Positions 12,569 through 23,639 of a stretch of 64,000 nucleotides of DNA are shown piece by piece. The stretch is from Gnetum montanum. Lineage: Eukaryota; Streptophyta; Gnetopsida; Gnetales; Gnetaceae. The stretch is from positions 135,374 through 199,373 of the forward strand of contig MNCI01033485.1 in the NCBI GenBank assembly GCA_015680685.1, written 5' to 3'. The translations under genes and the position numbers were made by a program. Every line of letters begins with the position of its first letter. The first letter of the stretch is position 1. The notes under the pieces are model-generated. The model saw only the letters and a program-made list of their open reading frames with translations, ran no database searches and had not been told where the DNA came from.

Positions 12569-13379
12569 CATCCATGGTGCCCATGAAGGCAAAATGACAA
12601 ATTTATGGGGTGATGGGTTAGTTGGTTTCAATTTTTTTTGAAAGAAAGGAAAAGGGTAGGTCATGGTTTTGGTGTGATGAGTTTTGGGAAAGTGTGAATT
12701 AGAAACGATGTTGGTATGAGTTAATGTAGAGAAAGGATGGATCCTAGCATCATATACTAGTTGGTTAATGTGAGGTTGGATATAGCTACATGGTCATAGT
12801 TGCCAAACCACCTAGCTTGTAGCATTGGTGTTACATCTTCCATTGTGATGTGGAGCCTTAACCTTGAATGGTTTTTAAAATTTTAAATTTTTTATTTTAT
12901 GATTTTTCCTAGAAGGAGGATAAGATTAATAGTGGCCATGGCCATGACCATGGTAACACAACATGTGCTATGACATCATCGGTACATGCTAGTGATCATG
13001 CATCAATCTACAAGCTTGCACATTTTTTTGTTTTTAAAATAAAAATTAACCTAATGCTAAAAAGGGAAAGGTTATCTCAACTTAGGAATGGAAACACTAA
13101 TAGATGCATTGACATCAGCCATACACAGGTAGAAGTAAGGACTAGGCATGCGTGGAAGGTAGAGAGGATAAGATCGACTAGATGCTAAGGGGAAAAAATT
13201 GAGATATTTCTAGGTGATAGATGCATAAGATAGAAAAATTAAAAATTTTCTAAGTACTCGGAGTTAGTAGGGTAGAAAATTTGTAAGTGTTAGTGCAATG
13301 AAATTTTCTTAAGTGTCAATGGGGAACAAGATATAGTCGAAATTTCATGAAATACTAGAGGGATGAAATAAAAAAAATT
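12569..13379. other. No recognisable gene
   Basis: AT-rich sequence with no credible coding frame. AAAATTTTCTAAGT-like words become frequent from 13240, leading into the array that follows. Confidence 0.4.
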
Positions 13380-14000
13380 TGAAGTAAGAAACTAAAACCA
13401 AAAATTTTCAAAGGAAGGATACAAAAAATAAAATTAAAAGCAAAACCAAAAATTTCTAAAGGAAGAAGATAGAAACAAAATTAAAACTAAATACCAAAAT
13501 TTTCAAAGATAGAATATGAAAATTGAAATGGAAAATCAAAAGAAAAATTTTTCAAAAGGAGGAGATAGAGACTAAAATTGCAATGAAATTCAAAACTGAA
13601 AATTTTCAAATGGATGAAACAAAAACTAAAACTAAAACTAAAAATTTTCAAAGGGAGGATATAGGAACTAGAGTTGATACTCAAATTAAAAATTTGCATT
13701 ATAAGGAGGTGAAAATAAAAACTAAAAATTGAAATAAAAAATTTTCAAAGGGAGGAGGCAAAGATTGAAACTACAATTGAATCTAAAAGCAAAAATGTGT
13801 AAAGGAAAGAGACATAAATAAAACATGAAATTGAAATCAAGAATTTTCAAAGGAAGGAGACATAAATCAAACTAGAAATTGAACCCAAAAATTATAAAAG
13901 GGAGAAGACAAAAATCAAAATGAAATGTTTCTAAGGTAAGAGATGAAAATCAAAACCAAAATTGAAATGGAAACTTTTCAAAGTTCCAAGGAAGAAGTAA
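13380..14000. repeat. Degenerate purine-rich minisatellite, about 45-50 bp period
   Basis: About thirteen imperfect copies of a unit built on AAAATTTTCAAAGGRAGGAGAYA followed by an A-rich spacer with ACTAAAA or ATTGAAA (for example near 13403, 13495, 13595, 13645, 13737, 13840). The Lys/Thr-rich plus frame and the Phe/Ser-rich minus frame over 13487-13732 are translations of the array, not genes. Confidence 0.7.
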
Positions 14001-14537
14001 GAGAAGATCAAAATTTGGCTAAGCATTGGGAGATATGTAATAAGGAAAAATTTTGGCTAAGTGATGAGATTAGAGAGATAGAAAAATTTTTAGATAAGTA
14101 CTAGGGACTATAATTTGGAATGATGGTAAGGTACTCATTTTCAAGTTAAAGCCCTCAGTTCAATCATGGAACCAACCACTCTATGATGTTAAAATTTTGT
14201 TCATCTACAAACCCTTCCCAGGCTTTGCTTAGTGGGGTGAGCACTATGGCTCTTGGTGATGATTGTTTACTAGGGTATATTGAGATCAAAATTTTACTAA
14301 GCATTAAAGAGGAAAAGTGAAAATTATCTAAGTATTAGATAAGGAGTTAAAATTTAGCTAAGTCTTGGGATGTGCTTCCTAAGTCAAATATTGGGAAATG
14401 AAGACTAGATGTCTAAAAGTTTAAACTAAATTTGTTGATTTGGACTTAAGTGTATAAATGTTTTTATATTTATATTTTTATGTTTTATTATTTCAAATTT
14501 CATATTTTTTCCTCATGAATACTAACTTTTGGCCTAT
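14001..14537. other. AT-rich tract before element B
   Basis: No coding frame recognised. It ends in CCTAT (14533-14537), the left target duplication of element B. Confidence 0.6.
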
Positions 14538-15292
14538 TGATGGGACGCAATATCGCAGCACATCGCCAGTTCTATAAATAAGAGGCAGCTCTCCCTTGTT
14601 TCTCCATCTAGATCTAGACCTTAGCCAAACTCTTGCCATTTTTCCATTCCAGAGTTAGAATAATTTCCATGTGCCCACAGTAGGAGTCCCAAAGTGAACG
14701 GATCTTTATTCGAGCAATTCTGTACCTATGCACACAATTGTGTACAGAAATAAAGATGAACTTTTGGATAAACCTTGTAGTGCATGGACTAAGCTAAATA
14801 GGACTTTAATTATTGTTAATTGTTTAAATGTTTTCTTAAGGACCTAATCTCTCAACCCTCAACTCTCATAGTTAAGTACATTCAGTACAACTACTTCGAG
14901 CACGTGCGTTACACTTGGTAATCCCAGTAACGAATAGCATTTGGTAATCCCAGTAGCGTTGCATTGGTTTAGGGTGTGAAACGGCAAGTGGGAATGGATA
15001 CTGATGCTAGGTTAATTAAGGCTTAGTTAGTTAAAGTTAGTTACTTAGTCTCTTCACCCCTTTCCTCTCTTAGCATAGGCAATAAAAACATAAAAGATAT
15101 AAAAATCACATGCCTCAAGCTTACTTAATGATATAACTGTGACAAATACAAGTAAGCTTGGGAGGACAACGATTGATTAACCTTAGGTGTTCCATAAGGC
15201 GTATAGGCACTTAGTGTACGGAGTTCAACTGGATCACACGTGTAACGCTCGTATTCGTATGGTTGAGTGTAGGGGTACCTCGCCACTCATCA
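14538..15292 (+). repeat. Element B 5' LTR
   Basis: 755 bp, TGATGGGACG to CCACTCATCA. TATA box at 14573-14580. U3 has lost most of the GCGATATCGC palindrome cluster kept in its own 3' LTR, which accounts for most of the length difference. Confidence 0.9.
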
Positions 15293-15312
15293 TTGGTGGC
15301 GTTGTTAGGGAC
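15293..15312 (+). other. Element B primer binding site (degraded tRNA-Asp)
   Basis: TTGGTGGCGTTGTTAGGGAC immediately follows the LTR and aligns with the tRNA-Asp site of element A with a few substitutions. Confidence 0.75.
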
Positions 15313-16758
15313 TAAGTTGTTTGTGCACTAAGTAGAACATAGGAAATCTTCCACATCATTGGGAAGCTTCAACAAACCCTTGGCATTAATCAGAAGAAAA
15401 TTTAAATAACAGTCAATAGCACACTGGGTAAGATAACAATGTCTTCTTCTTCTCATAAAAGCACTTCACCACCTAGGGATCACACAAGAGACAGTCAGCG
15501 GCACAACATGCATAACTGAGAATCACCAGTTCCTCAACAATATCAGGTGGTATATACTCATCCCAATGAGTATATACCTTATTTTACTTTTATCCTCCAT
15601 CAGGATAAACAACTGCGTTGGCGAGATTTGCAAGGTAACATAGTGTTATCCCCAGATCATGCAGTCCCCAACATGCTCCTTCATGCTCTTACACAAATAG
15701 GCATGACATAGCTATACGTTGAATACATTGCATGTGATTACGACGCAAGGGATTACCATCCCACAGTAGCGCAACGTTTAAGGGACTCATAGCAGGAGAG
15801 CCACCATACATCTTTGAATGGCAAAGGGGTCTCGCACGTCCTAAGTGACATTGGAGATGGTGAACCAGTTATAATTGGTTCTCCATCAAATGATGTTCCC
15901 CTCCTAATGATGGTGAGGAGGTGGGGTATCATAACCTACACTCCACAATTCACAATCCTAGTTTTGATCCCCATGAACACCAAGTATTCAATGAGGAAAC
16001 ACAAACACATGACAAGGATGGGCATTCGGATCGTCATCACGATCAAGGCCATAACCACCGAAGAGAAGGTAAGAAACATCATCATGGCGATGGTTCCCCA
16101 TCTTCATCACCTTCGTCGCATCATTCACCCTCTCCTTCCACATTAGGATGTAGTCACAAAGAGCCCAACTATGAGGATAAGGGTAAGAAAGATGAGAGAC
16201 CTCGATGAGAGAGTCGAGAGCGAGGACGAGGGCATTCGAGAGAATCAAGGCATGGTATAAGGGAAAGTAGGGAACCATGTAGGCATCATAGACGCCATGA
16301 AAGGAATGACAACAAAGAACCCCTACTAGCAACCTGGAGTATGCTAGACATTACGGAGGCTATGAGAATACCTACAAGGCACCAAAAAGATAGTCGGATC
16401 AAGAGACTAGACATGAATAATATCCCACAATTCAAAGGAGGATATAATGTTGATCCACAAAATCACTTACAAGCATTCCACGATGCCTATGCCTTGCAGA
16501 ATATTGAAAATGAGTGGCAGAAGTTAAAGTTGTTTCCTAGGACACTCATAAAAGAAGCAGAAAGTTGGTACCTGTCCTTAGAACCAGAATCTATTAGACG
16601 ATGGAGTACAATGCTAGAACTATTCAATGATAAATATCAAACGTACTCCAGAGTGTTCAACTTGCATAAGCAGATCCAAGGATGGAATCAGGGTAATCAC
16701 AAATCCTTAGATGCTGCCATGGGCCAATATTATGCATTGCTACATTGTTGCCCAGGCT

Positions 16759-17190
16759 ATGGCTACACACAATGGGATCAACTCCGCCACCTTGTAGATG
16801 GGCTAAGACACGAAACTAGGAGAACCCTTGGAACATATGCCCAAGGGAGATTATCAGAACTTAGGTCCCATGAAGTTCATAGATTGTTGGAGCAAGTAGC
16901 TAAAGAAGAAGGAGAGCTACAGAAAAAAGAAAGCATGAAAGAGTATAACTACGATCCTTCCCTCTGAAAGAGGNTATGGCTACACACAATGGGATCAACT
17001 CCGCCACCTTGTAGATGGGCTAAGACACGAAACTAGGAGAACCCTTGGAACATATGCCCAAGGGAGATTATCAGAACTTAGGTCCCATGAAGTTCATAAA
17101 TTGTTGGAGCAAGTAGCTAAAGAAGAAGGAGAGCTACAGAAAAAAGAAAGCATGAAAGAGTATAACTGCGATCTTTCCCTCTGAAAGAGG
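16759..17190 (+). repeat. Gag duplication around a single N (probable assembly join)
   Basis: About 215 bases ending at 16973 are repeated almost exactly after the N at 16974, starting TATGGCTACACACAATGGG in both copies. Only a few substitutions separate them. Removing one copy and the N restores the co-linearity of gag seen in A and D, so this is more likely overlapping contig ends than biology. Confidence 0.8.
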
Positions 17191-18983
17191 AGAGTAAGAT
17201 TCTATGAGGAAGAGGATGAGTCACCACTCGAGGAGTTGGTGAATAGAAAAACCTTGCCACTTCAAAAGTTAACAATCAAAATGTTGGCTAAGGTAGATCA
17301 AATGTGGGACTTCTTAGACAGTAGATTTGAAACTGTTTTAAAAATCGTAGAGGAGTCTAAGAAGCGAAGTAGTGACCATGATAAGAAAAAGAGGATAGAT
17401 TCAGATCATGCATGTAACAAGGGTAAGGGAAAAATGACTATCACCGATGAGGTTGTGGATTCCAATACAGATGATGATGGTGGCTATGAAATATGCTAGT
17501 ATGACCATCCTAAAGGATGTTGCCCAATAATCTCACATCTGCAAGAGTCCAGGGTGTATGTACTCAACCCAAGACTTAACAAATGGCAAGCACCCCGAAG
17601 GTTACCTTATTCCCAAGGTAACCCAAGGTAGTTTCACCAAACCTTAATATATTATCCAAGTGGAACTTTGCCATAACCTATCGAGCAACACCAACAATGG
17701 CAATACCCACAGTCATGGGGGATGCCACCGCCAAGACAACAATACCCTTACCAACAACTAGATCCATATGGCTATTACATGTAGCAGCCAGATTCTCCAA
17801 GTGACTCTATCAATCACATGACCCCACAATGGCACTACCAAGTTTGGGAGTATTTTAAGACTCCATCTCCTAGAAGAGACACTTCACATGCATACCATCC
17901 TCTGAATCCATCCACATCTCTTACGCTGATAGTTCTACTACCACCTGCTCCAACAATGCAAGGGGAACTCCCCACTCAATCGCAGCAACATAATGCCATG
18001 AGAGTTGTAAACCTTCAACCCACTATTGGTTCTAACAACCATACAAAGAGAAGACCTTCCTTTAGAACCAACAGTCCAAACAAGCTCTCACAACCACAAG
18101 CGGTTAAGTCTCTGACCACTCCTCCATCAAGTAAGGCTTCGGAGCTACCTTCAAACCAACAACAGGGCTCAACACACATGGTTATGTTAACACATACCGT
18201 CACAAACTAGATAAAGGTGGGCCATCTTTCTAAGAAACTCTCTAACCCTGGAAGTCCCTTAATCTACCTCCAAGTTGCTAGGAATGAACCATGTAAGGCT
18301 CTTCTTAACTCAGGTTCCGGAGTCAACTTGATATCGCAAGAAATGTATAAAGCCTAGAACCTTCCTCCACTAAAGAAGAGCAATATTCAATTAGAGCTGG
18401 TTAACCAGTCCATCACTATTCCATTGGGACTTGTGGAGGACATTGTTACCACTATGTGTGGTTGGTCATACCCAGCTAATTTCCTAGTGATAGAAGTTAA
18501 TAATAACAAAGGGGATTTCCCAATTATAATGGAGAGGGCATAGCTAAGTACCATAAATACATGCCTAGGAATCTATGATCTTTCCTTGGAAATATCTAAG
18601 AAAAACATTTATGGAAAGATTGAGAACAAGAAAGTTCCATGCATCACATACAATGATACAGAGAATGATCATGTACAGGAGCGTTCAACATCTCCTGTAT
18701 GCAATCGGTGTGCCCAAGAAACTCAGATACAAAGGTGCCTGTATGTAGCAACCACAAAACAAGAAAACACCCAGTGGTTGACAACTAATTAAGAGAACAA
18801 CCCACCAATATGCATGGAACTAGCTGGGGGAACAACTTGCAATCACAATGAAAGCATAGATACATTGGAGTATGAGCATCACCAACTTCCAACCCTTAAT
18901 CTAAAAACATCAATTGGGAGAAGTTGGAAACTTCTAAAAAATTTAAACAAATGCTCATTATTTTGGATCTCTCCCTTTCAATT

Positions 18984-18998
18984 CAGTCATGGGGGAGA
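18984..18998 (+). other. PPT-like motif 1 of element B
   Basis: CAGTCATGGGGGAGA, overlapping the last codons of the fused frame. Same position as in A and D. Confidence 0.6.
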
Positions 18999-19014
18999 TG
19001 GCCACCTATGCTAA

Positions 19015-20338
19015 TCATTTGAGGCTCTCAGTTCTTTTATGTTTTTCTTTTACACATTTTTGTTTTGCACATTTTTGTTTTACAAATTTCTTTACTTTTC
19101 TTGTTTTTGTTTTACAACATCATTTATACTTTTTCATTTCTTTGTGTGTGTGTGAGTGTCTTATCCATTTTGTTAAGTTTGTCATTTAATAAGTGCTCCA
19201 AAGATGGTATGAACTGTACTCCATTGATTACTAATGTTTGGTTTTTACCTTTAAGTTATGATGTTGATACTAAGGTATGGTTCTTTTGATATAGTAGGCA
19301 ATGAGTCCACATCATCCACGCATCCATAAATTTCTATGGTCTCTCTTGGCTTGGAACTGTACAATCCCTTTTTCAATAATAAGAACTATCTATGAATCGG
19401 TAACTGGGCATTTCTCAAACTAAGGAAGGACTCAAGGATTGAAAAGGGTGTGACTTCAAGGGGATTTGATGCATTTGTGCGGGCCATTATCTTAGGTGCT
19501 TGGATGTTTTCTTCTTGAGTTTTCTTACTGTTTCGACATTACCCAATTATCGAGAAGCTAAGTAAATAAAAATAATAAGCCTTTGCATGGTGTGGTTCTC
19601 ACACAAAAACACAAAAAAAAAAACGAGAGAAAAAGTGAGAATTCAAAGCACACCCCTTAGACGAAATAACAAGTCTGGGCTACAAGCACTAGTTATGGAA
19701 CTAAAATAAACATGTTCCCTCTAACTAAGGCCCTTCTCGCTTCCTACCTTCTCATCTTTCATTTCTTCGGAATGGTGGTGGCTCTTTGGTGAAGGCATTC
19801 TTGTTACTTCAAGAGGATGGATTAGCCAAATGTATTAATGCGAAGTCACTGGATGTGGTTTGTTTGAGGCTGAAGTTGGAATGAGATCTACTAAGTCACA
19901 TTAATCATTAAATACACAAGGGGTTGTACATCACCTTGTTCTTGAGACTCCATTCCATTCTCTTATTTTCATCATTCTTTATCCATTGTTCACCTCATTT
20001 TCGATCATATCATTAGTGTATACTTTGGTTGACGCATTTTTTTCTTTTTGGTAAATTCTTGTGGTTAAGTCTTTAACTCTTGTTCCAAATGACATTCCTA
20101 GAGCCTACAGACCCTTTGAATGTGGCTTTGTCAGGGCATTAAGGGCATGTGCCTGCTTTGGAGAGGACTCACTGGCATTCCTATTGGGTGCACCAGTTAA
20201 ATTCTTTCCCTTAACATTTTTGCAATCAACTCTATTCTATCCAATTCCATCTTGACATCCATTTCATCGATGTTACAGTTATCTCTTTTTTCTCATCTTC
20301 CTTATTCCTTTTCTTTTTCCATTCTATCACTACCGGAG
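19015..20338 (+). other. Element B non-coding block
   Basis: Co-linear with the A and D blocks, with a short T-rich TTTTACACATTTTTG repeat at 19045-19095 and the shared islands GCAATGAGTCCACATCATCC and GGTGTGACTTCAAGGGGA. It ends in a CT-rich stretch at about 20281-20330. No credible coding frame. Confidence 0.6.
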
Positions 20339-20544
20339 GTTCGCTCTTAGTCATGGGGTTCCCTGGTCCAATTTTTTCGATTTTCTCCTAACCCCTACAC
20401 CTTCGGTAGTCACCAATATTATATCTCTAGAAATCCACATCAACCATACCACAACTCAGCCAATGGACCTTACACTAACGCAAGGTATCAATTGCACTAT
20501 GACTCATTTACCCTTGCTAATATAAGACTATGTTGTGTGTGCAG
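20339..20544 (+). other. Candidate intron before the accessory-frame stub, element B
   Basis: CCGGAG|GTTCGC to GTGTGTGCAG|ATGG, 206 bp, containing a PPT-like motif (TAGTCATGGGGTT, 20348-20360). The acceptor AG abuts the ATG exactly, as in element D. Confidence 0.5.
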
Positions 20545-20727
20545 ATGGAAAACATGCAACAACGGATTGGATCTGGAGGAAACACTTGGAATGGATCGGT
20601 GCTGAAGCAGCTATGCAAGGATCAAGATCTATGGTGCGCTTATGGATGGACAACAAAAGGTGCAATCTTGGCATTTGCAGCAGCAGACTTCTTCTCTCTT
20701 CTCTCTTCTCTCTCAACTGCCAAATAA
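20545..20727 (+). CDS. Accessory-frame stub, 60 codons, element B
   Basis: An open frame from ATG (MENMQQRIGSGGNTWNGSV) to a stop at 20725-20727, placed exactly where element D has its 946-codon accessory frame. The segment between the stub and the polypurine tract is non-coding but matches the 3' end of D. It is most simply the remains of a deleted env-position gene. Element A has the same stub with its ATG changed to GTG and stops. Whether any peptide is made cannot be judged. Confidence 0.4.
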   Translation: MENMQQRIGSGGNTWNGSVLKQLCKDQDLWCAYGWTTKGAILAFAAADFFSLLSSLSTAK

Positions 20728-20900
20728 GACCTGATGTGAAATGTATAAAGTGTTCACTCTTGTTGTCATGAACACTAGTTTTGTCATGATCTGTAATGAT
20801 GATCCGTTCACATGTCATTCCATTCACCATTAGTTCCATGCAAGTCAATAATCCCATACCTTCCCAATATTTTGTAAGTAACTTGAGGACAAGTTTTTAT

Positions 20901-20915
20901 TCAGTCATGGGGGTA
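20901..20915 (+). other. Element B polypurine tract
   Basis: TCAGTCATGGGGGTA immediately before the 3' LTR. Confidence 0.8.
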
Positions 20916-21732
20916 TGATGGAATGCGATATCGCATACGCGATATTGCATACGCAATATCGCGTCCTTCCCTACGATATCAAGTACGCGATATCGCAGCA
21001 TGCTGCCAAATCTATAAATAAGAGGCGGCTCTCCCTTGTTTCTCCATCTAGATTTAGACCTTAGCCAAACTCTTGCCATTTTTCCATTCTAGAGTTAGAA
21101 TGATTTCCATGTGCCCACAATAGGAGTCCCAAAGTGAATGGATCTTTATTCGAGCAATTCTGTACCTATGCACACAATTGTGTACGGCAATAAAGATGAA
21201 CTTTTGGATAAACCTTGTAGTGCATGGACTAAGCTAAATAGGAATTTAATTATTATTAATTTCTTAAATGCTTTCTTAATGACCTAATTTCTCAACCCTC
21301 AACTCTCATAGTTAAGTGCATTCAATATGACTGCTTTGAGCACGTGCGTTATGCTTGGTAATCCCAGTAACGAATAGTGTTTGGTAATCCCAGTAGCATT
21401 GCATTGGTTCAGGATGTGGAACAGCAAGTGGGAATGGATACTGATGCTAGGTTAATTAAGGCTTAGTTAGTTAAAGTTAGTTACTTAGTCTCTTCACCCC
21501 TTTCCTCTCTTAGCATAGGCGATAAAAACATAAAAGATATAAAAATCATATGCCTAAAGCTTACTTAACCATACAATCGTGACAAATACAAGTAAGCTTG
21601 GGAGGACAACGATTGATTAACCTTAGGTGTTCCATAAGGCATGTAGGCACTTAGTCTGCGAAGTTCAACCGGATCATGCGTGTAACACTTGTATTCGTAC
21701 GATTGAGTGTAGGGGTACCTTGCCACTCATCA
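20916..21732 (+). repeat. Element B 3' LTR
   Basis: 817 bp, TGATGGAATG to CCACTCATCA. U3 keeps a full palindrome cluster: GCGATATCGC at 20925-20934 and near 20988, with GCGATATTGC and GCAATATCGC between. TATA box at 21013-21020. Followed by the CCTAT target duplication. Confidence 0.9.
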
Positions 21733-21737
21733 CCTAT

Positions 21738-23561
21738 TTTGTGATGTTGTTGCAAGGATGAAGTGATTCCTAGACTCTTGATCATAGACCCAGATGTTCT
21801 TCTTGATTTGCTATGTGGATCTTGTAATCATGAAGAAGCCTTACAATGTAAATGTCCTTCCCATCATTGATTATCATTCCTTGTATCCTATATAAATGTC
21901 GATGCATCCAAACCTAGGAATTTCTTAAAATTTTATCTTGATCATTTCCACATGTTGATTTGGATCCTACTACCTCTTAGGATGATTTCCCCTTACCTTG
22001 GAGTGAATCTAACCAGTAGGACATTGAATATGTTGTAACTTTGTTGCTGATTATTGTCATGCAAAGGAGTTTCATGAAGAGATTTCAATTATTTGTGAGG
22101 ATGAAGGGGAAGGGGGGACATTCTTGTAAGTAGTTCAATGTAAACTTGATCTTGATATTGGATAATAAGAGACTTCAGACTCTATTTTTTCTTACATGTA
22201 CTCTATAATTTCAAACAGACGTTTTACTCTATAAGTTCAATGTACTCTATTTTTCTAAAATTTCTAAAATTTCTAAAAGCTCTAACATAAACTTGAATTT
22301 TGCAAAGTTTTATTCTTCAATTTGGTTTAAAACTTGGATTTTTTGTTTTCTATGCTTCTCAAAATTTTGTCAAATCTTTTTTAATTGTTAAGTTGACATT
22401 GATCTTCTTTAGATCTTTCATTGTTGGATCAACTTTCTTGCTTGGTCAATTGTGGTTTGGTTAAATTTTTATTGATGGTGGTATTTTCCTAGTTTGTTGC
22501 AATATTCATTTCACCTCTTTTGACCTTTGATGTCTTAATTCCAATCTCTTAAAGGTGCATTTTAATGAAATTGATGGATAGGCATTGTGGGCAGTCTAGG
22601 TTGGCCTCTAGAACTTGATCCACATTGCCTATGATTATGCCTTGGGTAACCAAATTTGAGTGTCAATGGGTAGGCATTGTGGGGTAAGGTTGGCTTCCTT
22701 GCCTAACCTACATTAGCTATAATTACACTTAGATTATGACATTAGACAAACATTATGAAGGAACTGTTTAGCCAATGAATGTCTGATAATGTTGCTTGTA
22801 AATGTCATATAGCTAGTTTCCATGATGCAAAACTAAAGGATGAGTAATCCATGTGAGTTTGTTTCTAGGTTTGGTTCATCTAAGATAGGTAAGGTTTGTC
22901 AATTGGTCCTTGAGAAGGATCACTTACAACATCCAAGATAGGTAAGACCTATGTGGGCTAGTAGTCCTTGCGAATGATGGATTCTAGTACATTCTCAATT
23001 TACCTCTCTCTTGATGTTTTGTGGATATCATGGTTTTGGATTTAACTTTTAGTATCTAATCTAAGGGATCTTTAGATGGATTCTTGTGCAACATGTGTTC
23101 CATTTGTCAACTTATTCCAGATGTAGCAAGGTGTTTAGCTCTACTATAAGGTTTCTAACCCTTCTTACATGTGTGGATGTAGATTCATGTGGTAGAAGCT
23201 AGTAGCTTCATGGTAATGAAGCTAGATCTTTGGTGTTTTTCTTTGTATTTTTAGATTTTGATTATGCTATTATGATGATCATGATGCATTTGAGCTTTTA
23301 TAATGTTGGGTATTATCAACTCTCTTTTGAGGCTATGAACATATTATGCTATGAGATTCATTTATAGATTATGGTTAATGAAATTATTCTTTAAAGTACT
23401 TCGATATGTATTTTGTTTTACCATGCATTTTGGTTAAGATTTATAATGCTTATGATGATATTTCTCCTTTGGTTATAAGCATTATGATGCTACATGCCCA
23501 AGTATTAAGATTTATGTGATTAAATTTGGGTAATTTAAGTGTGAAATTTTGGGGTGTGACA
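21738..23561. other. Repeat-derived tract, possibly an LTR of element E
   Basis: AT-rich with no credible coding frame. It ends TTTTGGGGTGTGACA (about 23547-23561), which on the minus strand reads TGTCACACCCCAAAA, a common start for plant Ty3 LTRs. As element E is on the minus strand, this could be the outer edge of its 5' LTR, with B inserted inside E. A short repeat of GTAGGCATTGTGGG lies at 22579-22683. No matching second LTR was found. Confidence 0.3.
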
Positions 23562-23639
23562 CTCATCATTATTGATAAAGTTTTAGTTATTAAGTAGATG
23601 CTTTAATCAACTTGTGTTTATTACAATAGTTTTTGACTC

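Larger units (their letters stand above)
15439..19014 (+). pseudogene. Element B gag-pro pseudogene with a fused pol C-terminus
   Basis: Begins at an ATG giving MSSSSHKSTSPP. An N-terminal region (YTHPNEYIPYFTFILHQD) is followed by a His-rich stretch at about 15990-16100 (HHDQGHNHRREGKKHHH). The Gag core is open from 16341 to 16964, with FKGGYNVDPQNHLQAFHDA and QWDQLRHLVDGLRHETRR. After the duplicated segment, the C-terminal part holds KGKGK, the conserved YDHPKGCC motif and a Pro/Gln-rich stretch. Retropepsin follows at about 18230-18560, but its catalytic DLG is changed to NSG (ALLNSGSGVNLIS). The final frame (18814-19011) fuses protease-adjacent sequence to SHGGDGHLC at the former end of pol. 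One frameshift near 15900 and scattered stops inactivate it. Confidence 0.88.
14538..21732 (+). mobile_element. Element B: non-autonomous Athila-like LTR retrotransposon (Gag-Pro only)
   Basis: A complete element of 7195 bp bounded by the 5-bp target duplication CCTAT (14533-14537 and 21733-21737). It has a 755-bp 5' LTR, a tRNA-Asp-type primer site, a better preserved gag and protease than element A, the shared non-coding block, an accessory-frame stub, a polypurine tract and an 817-bp 3' LTR. As in A, pol is absent and the protease end is fused in frame to the last codons of pol. A single N at 16974 with a 215-bp duplication lies inside gag. Confidence 0.9.

Noticed and set aside
13487-13732. 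Opposing frames of about 70 residues
   Set aside because: Both are products of the purine-rich minisatellite and have only Lys/Thr- or Phe/Ser-rich low complexity.
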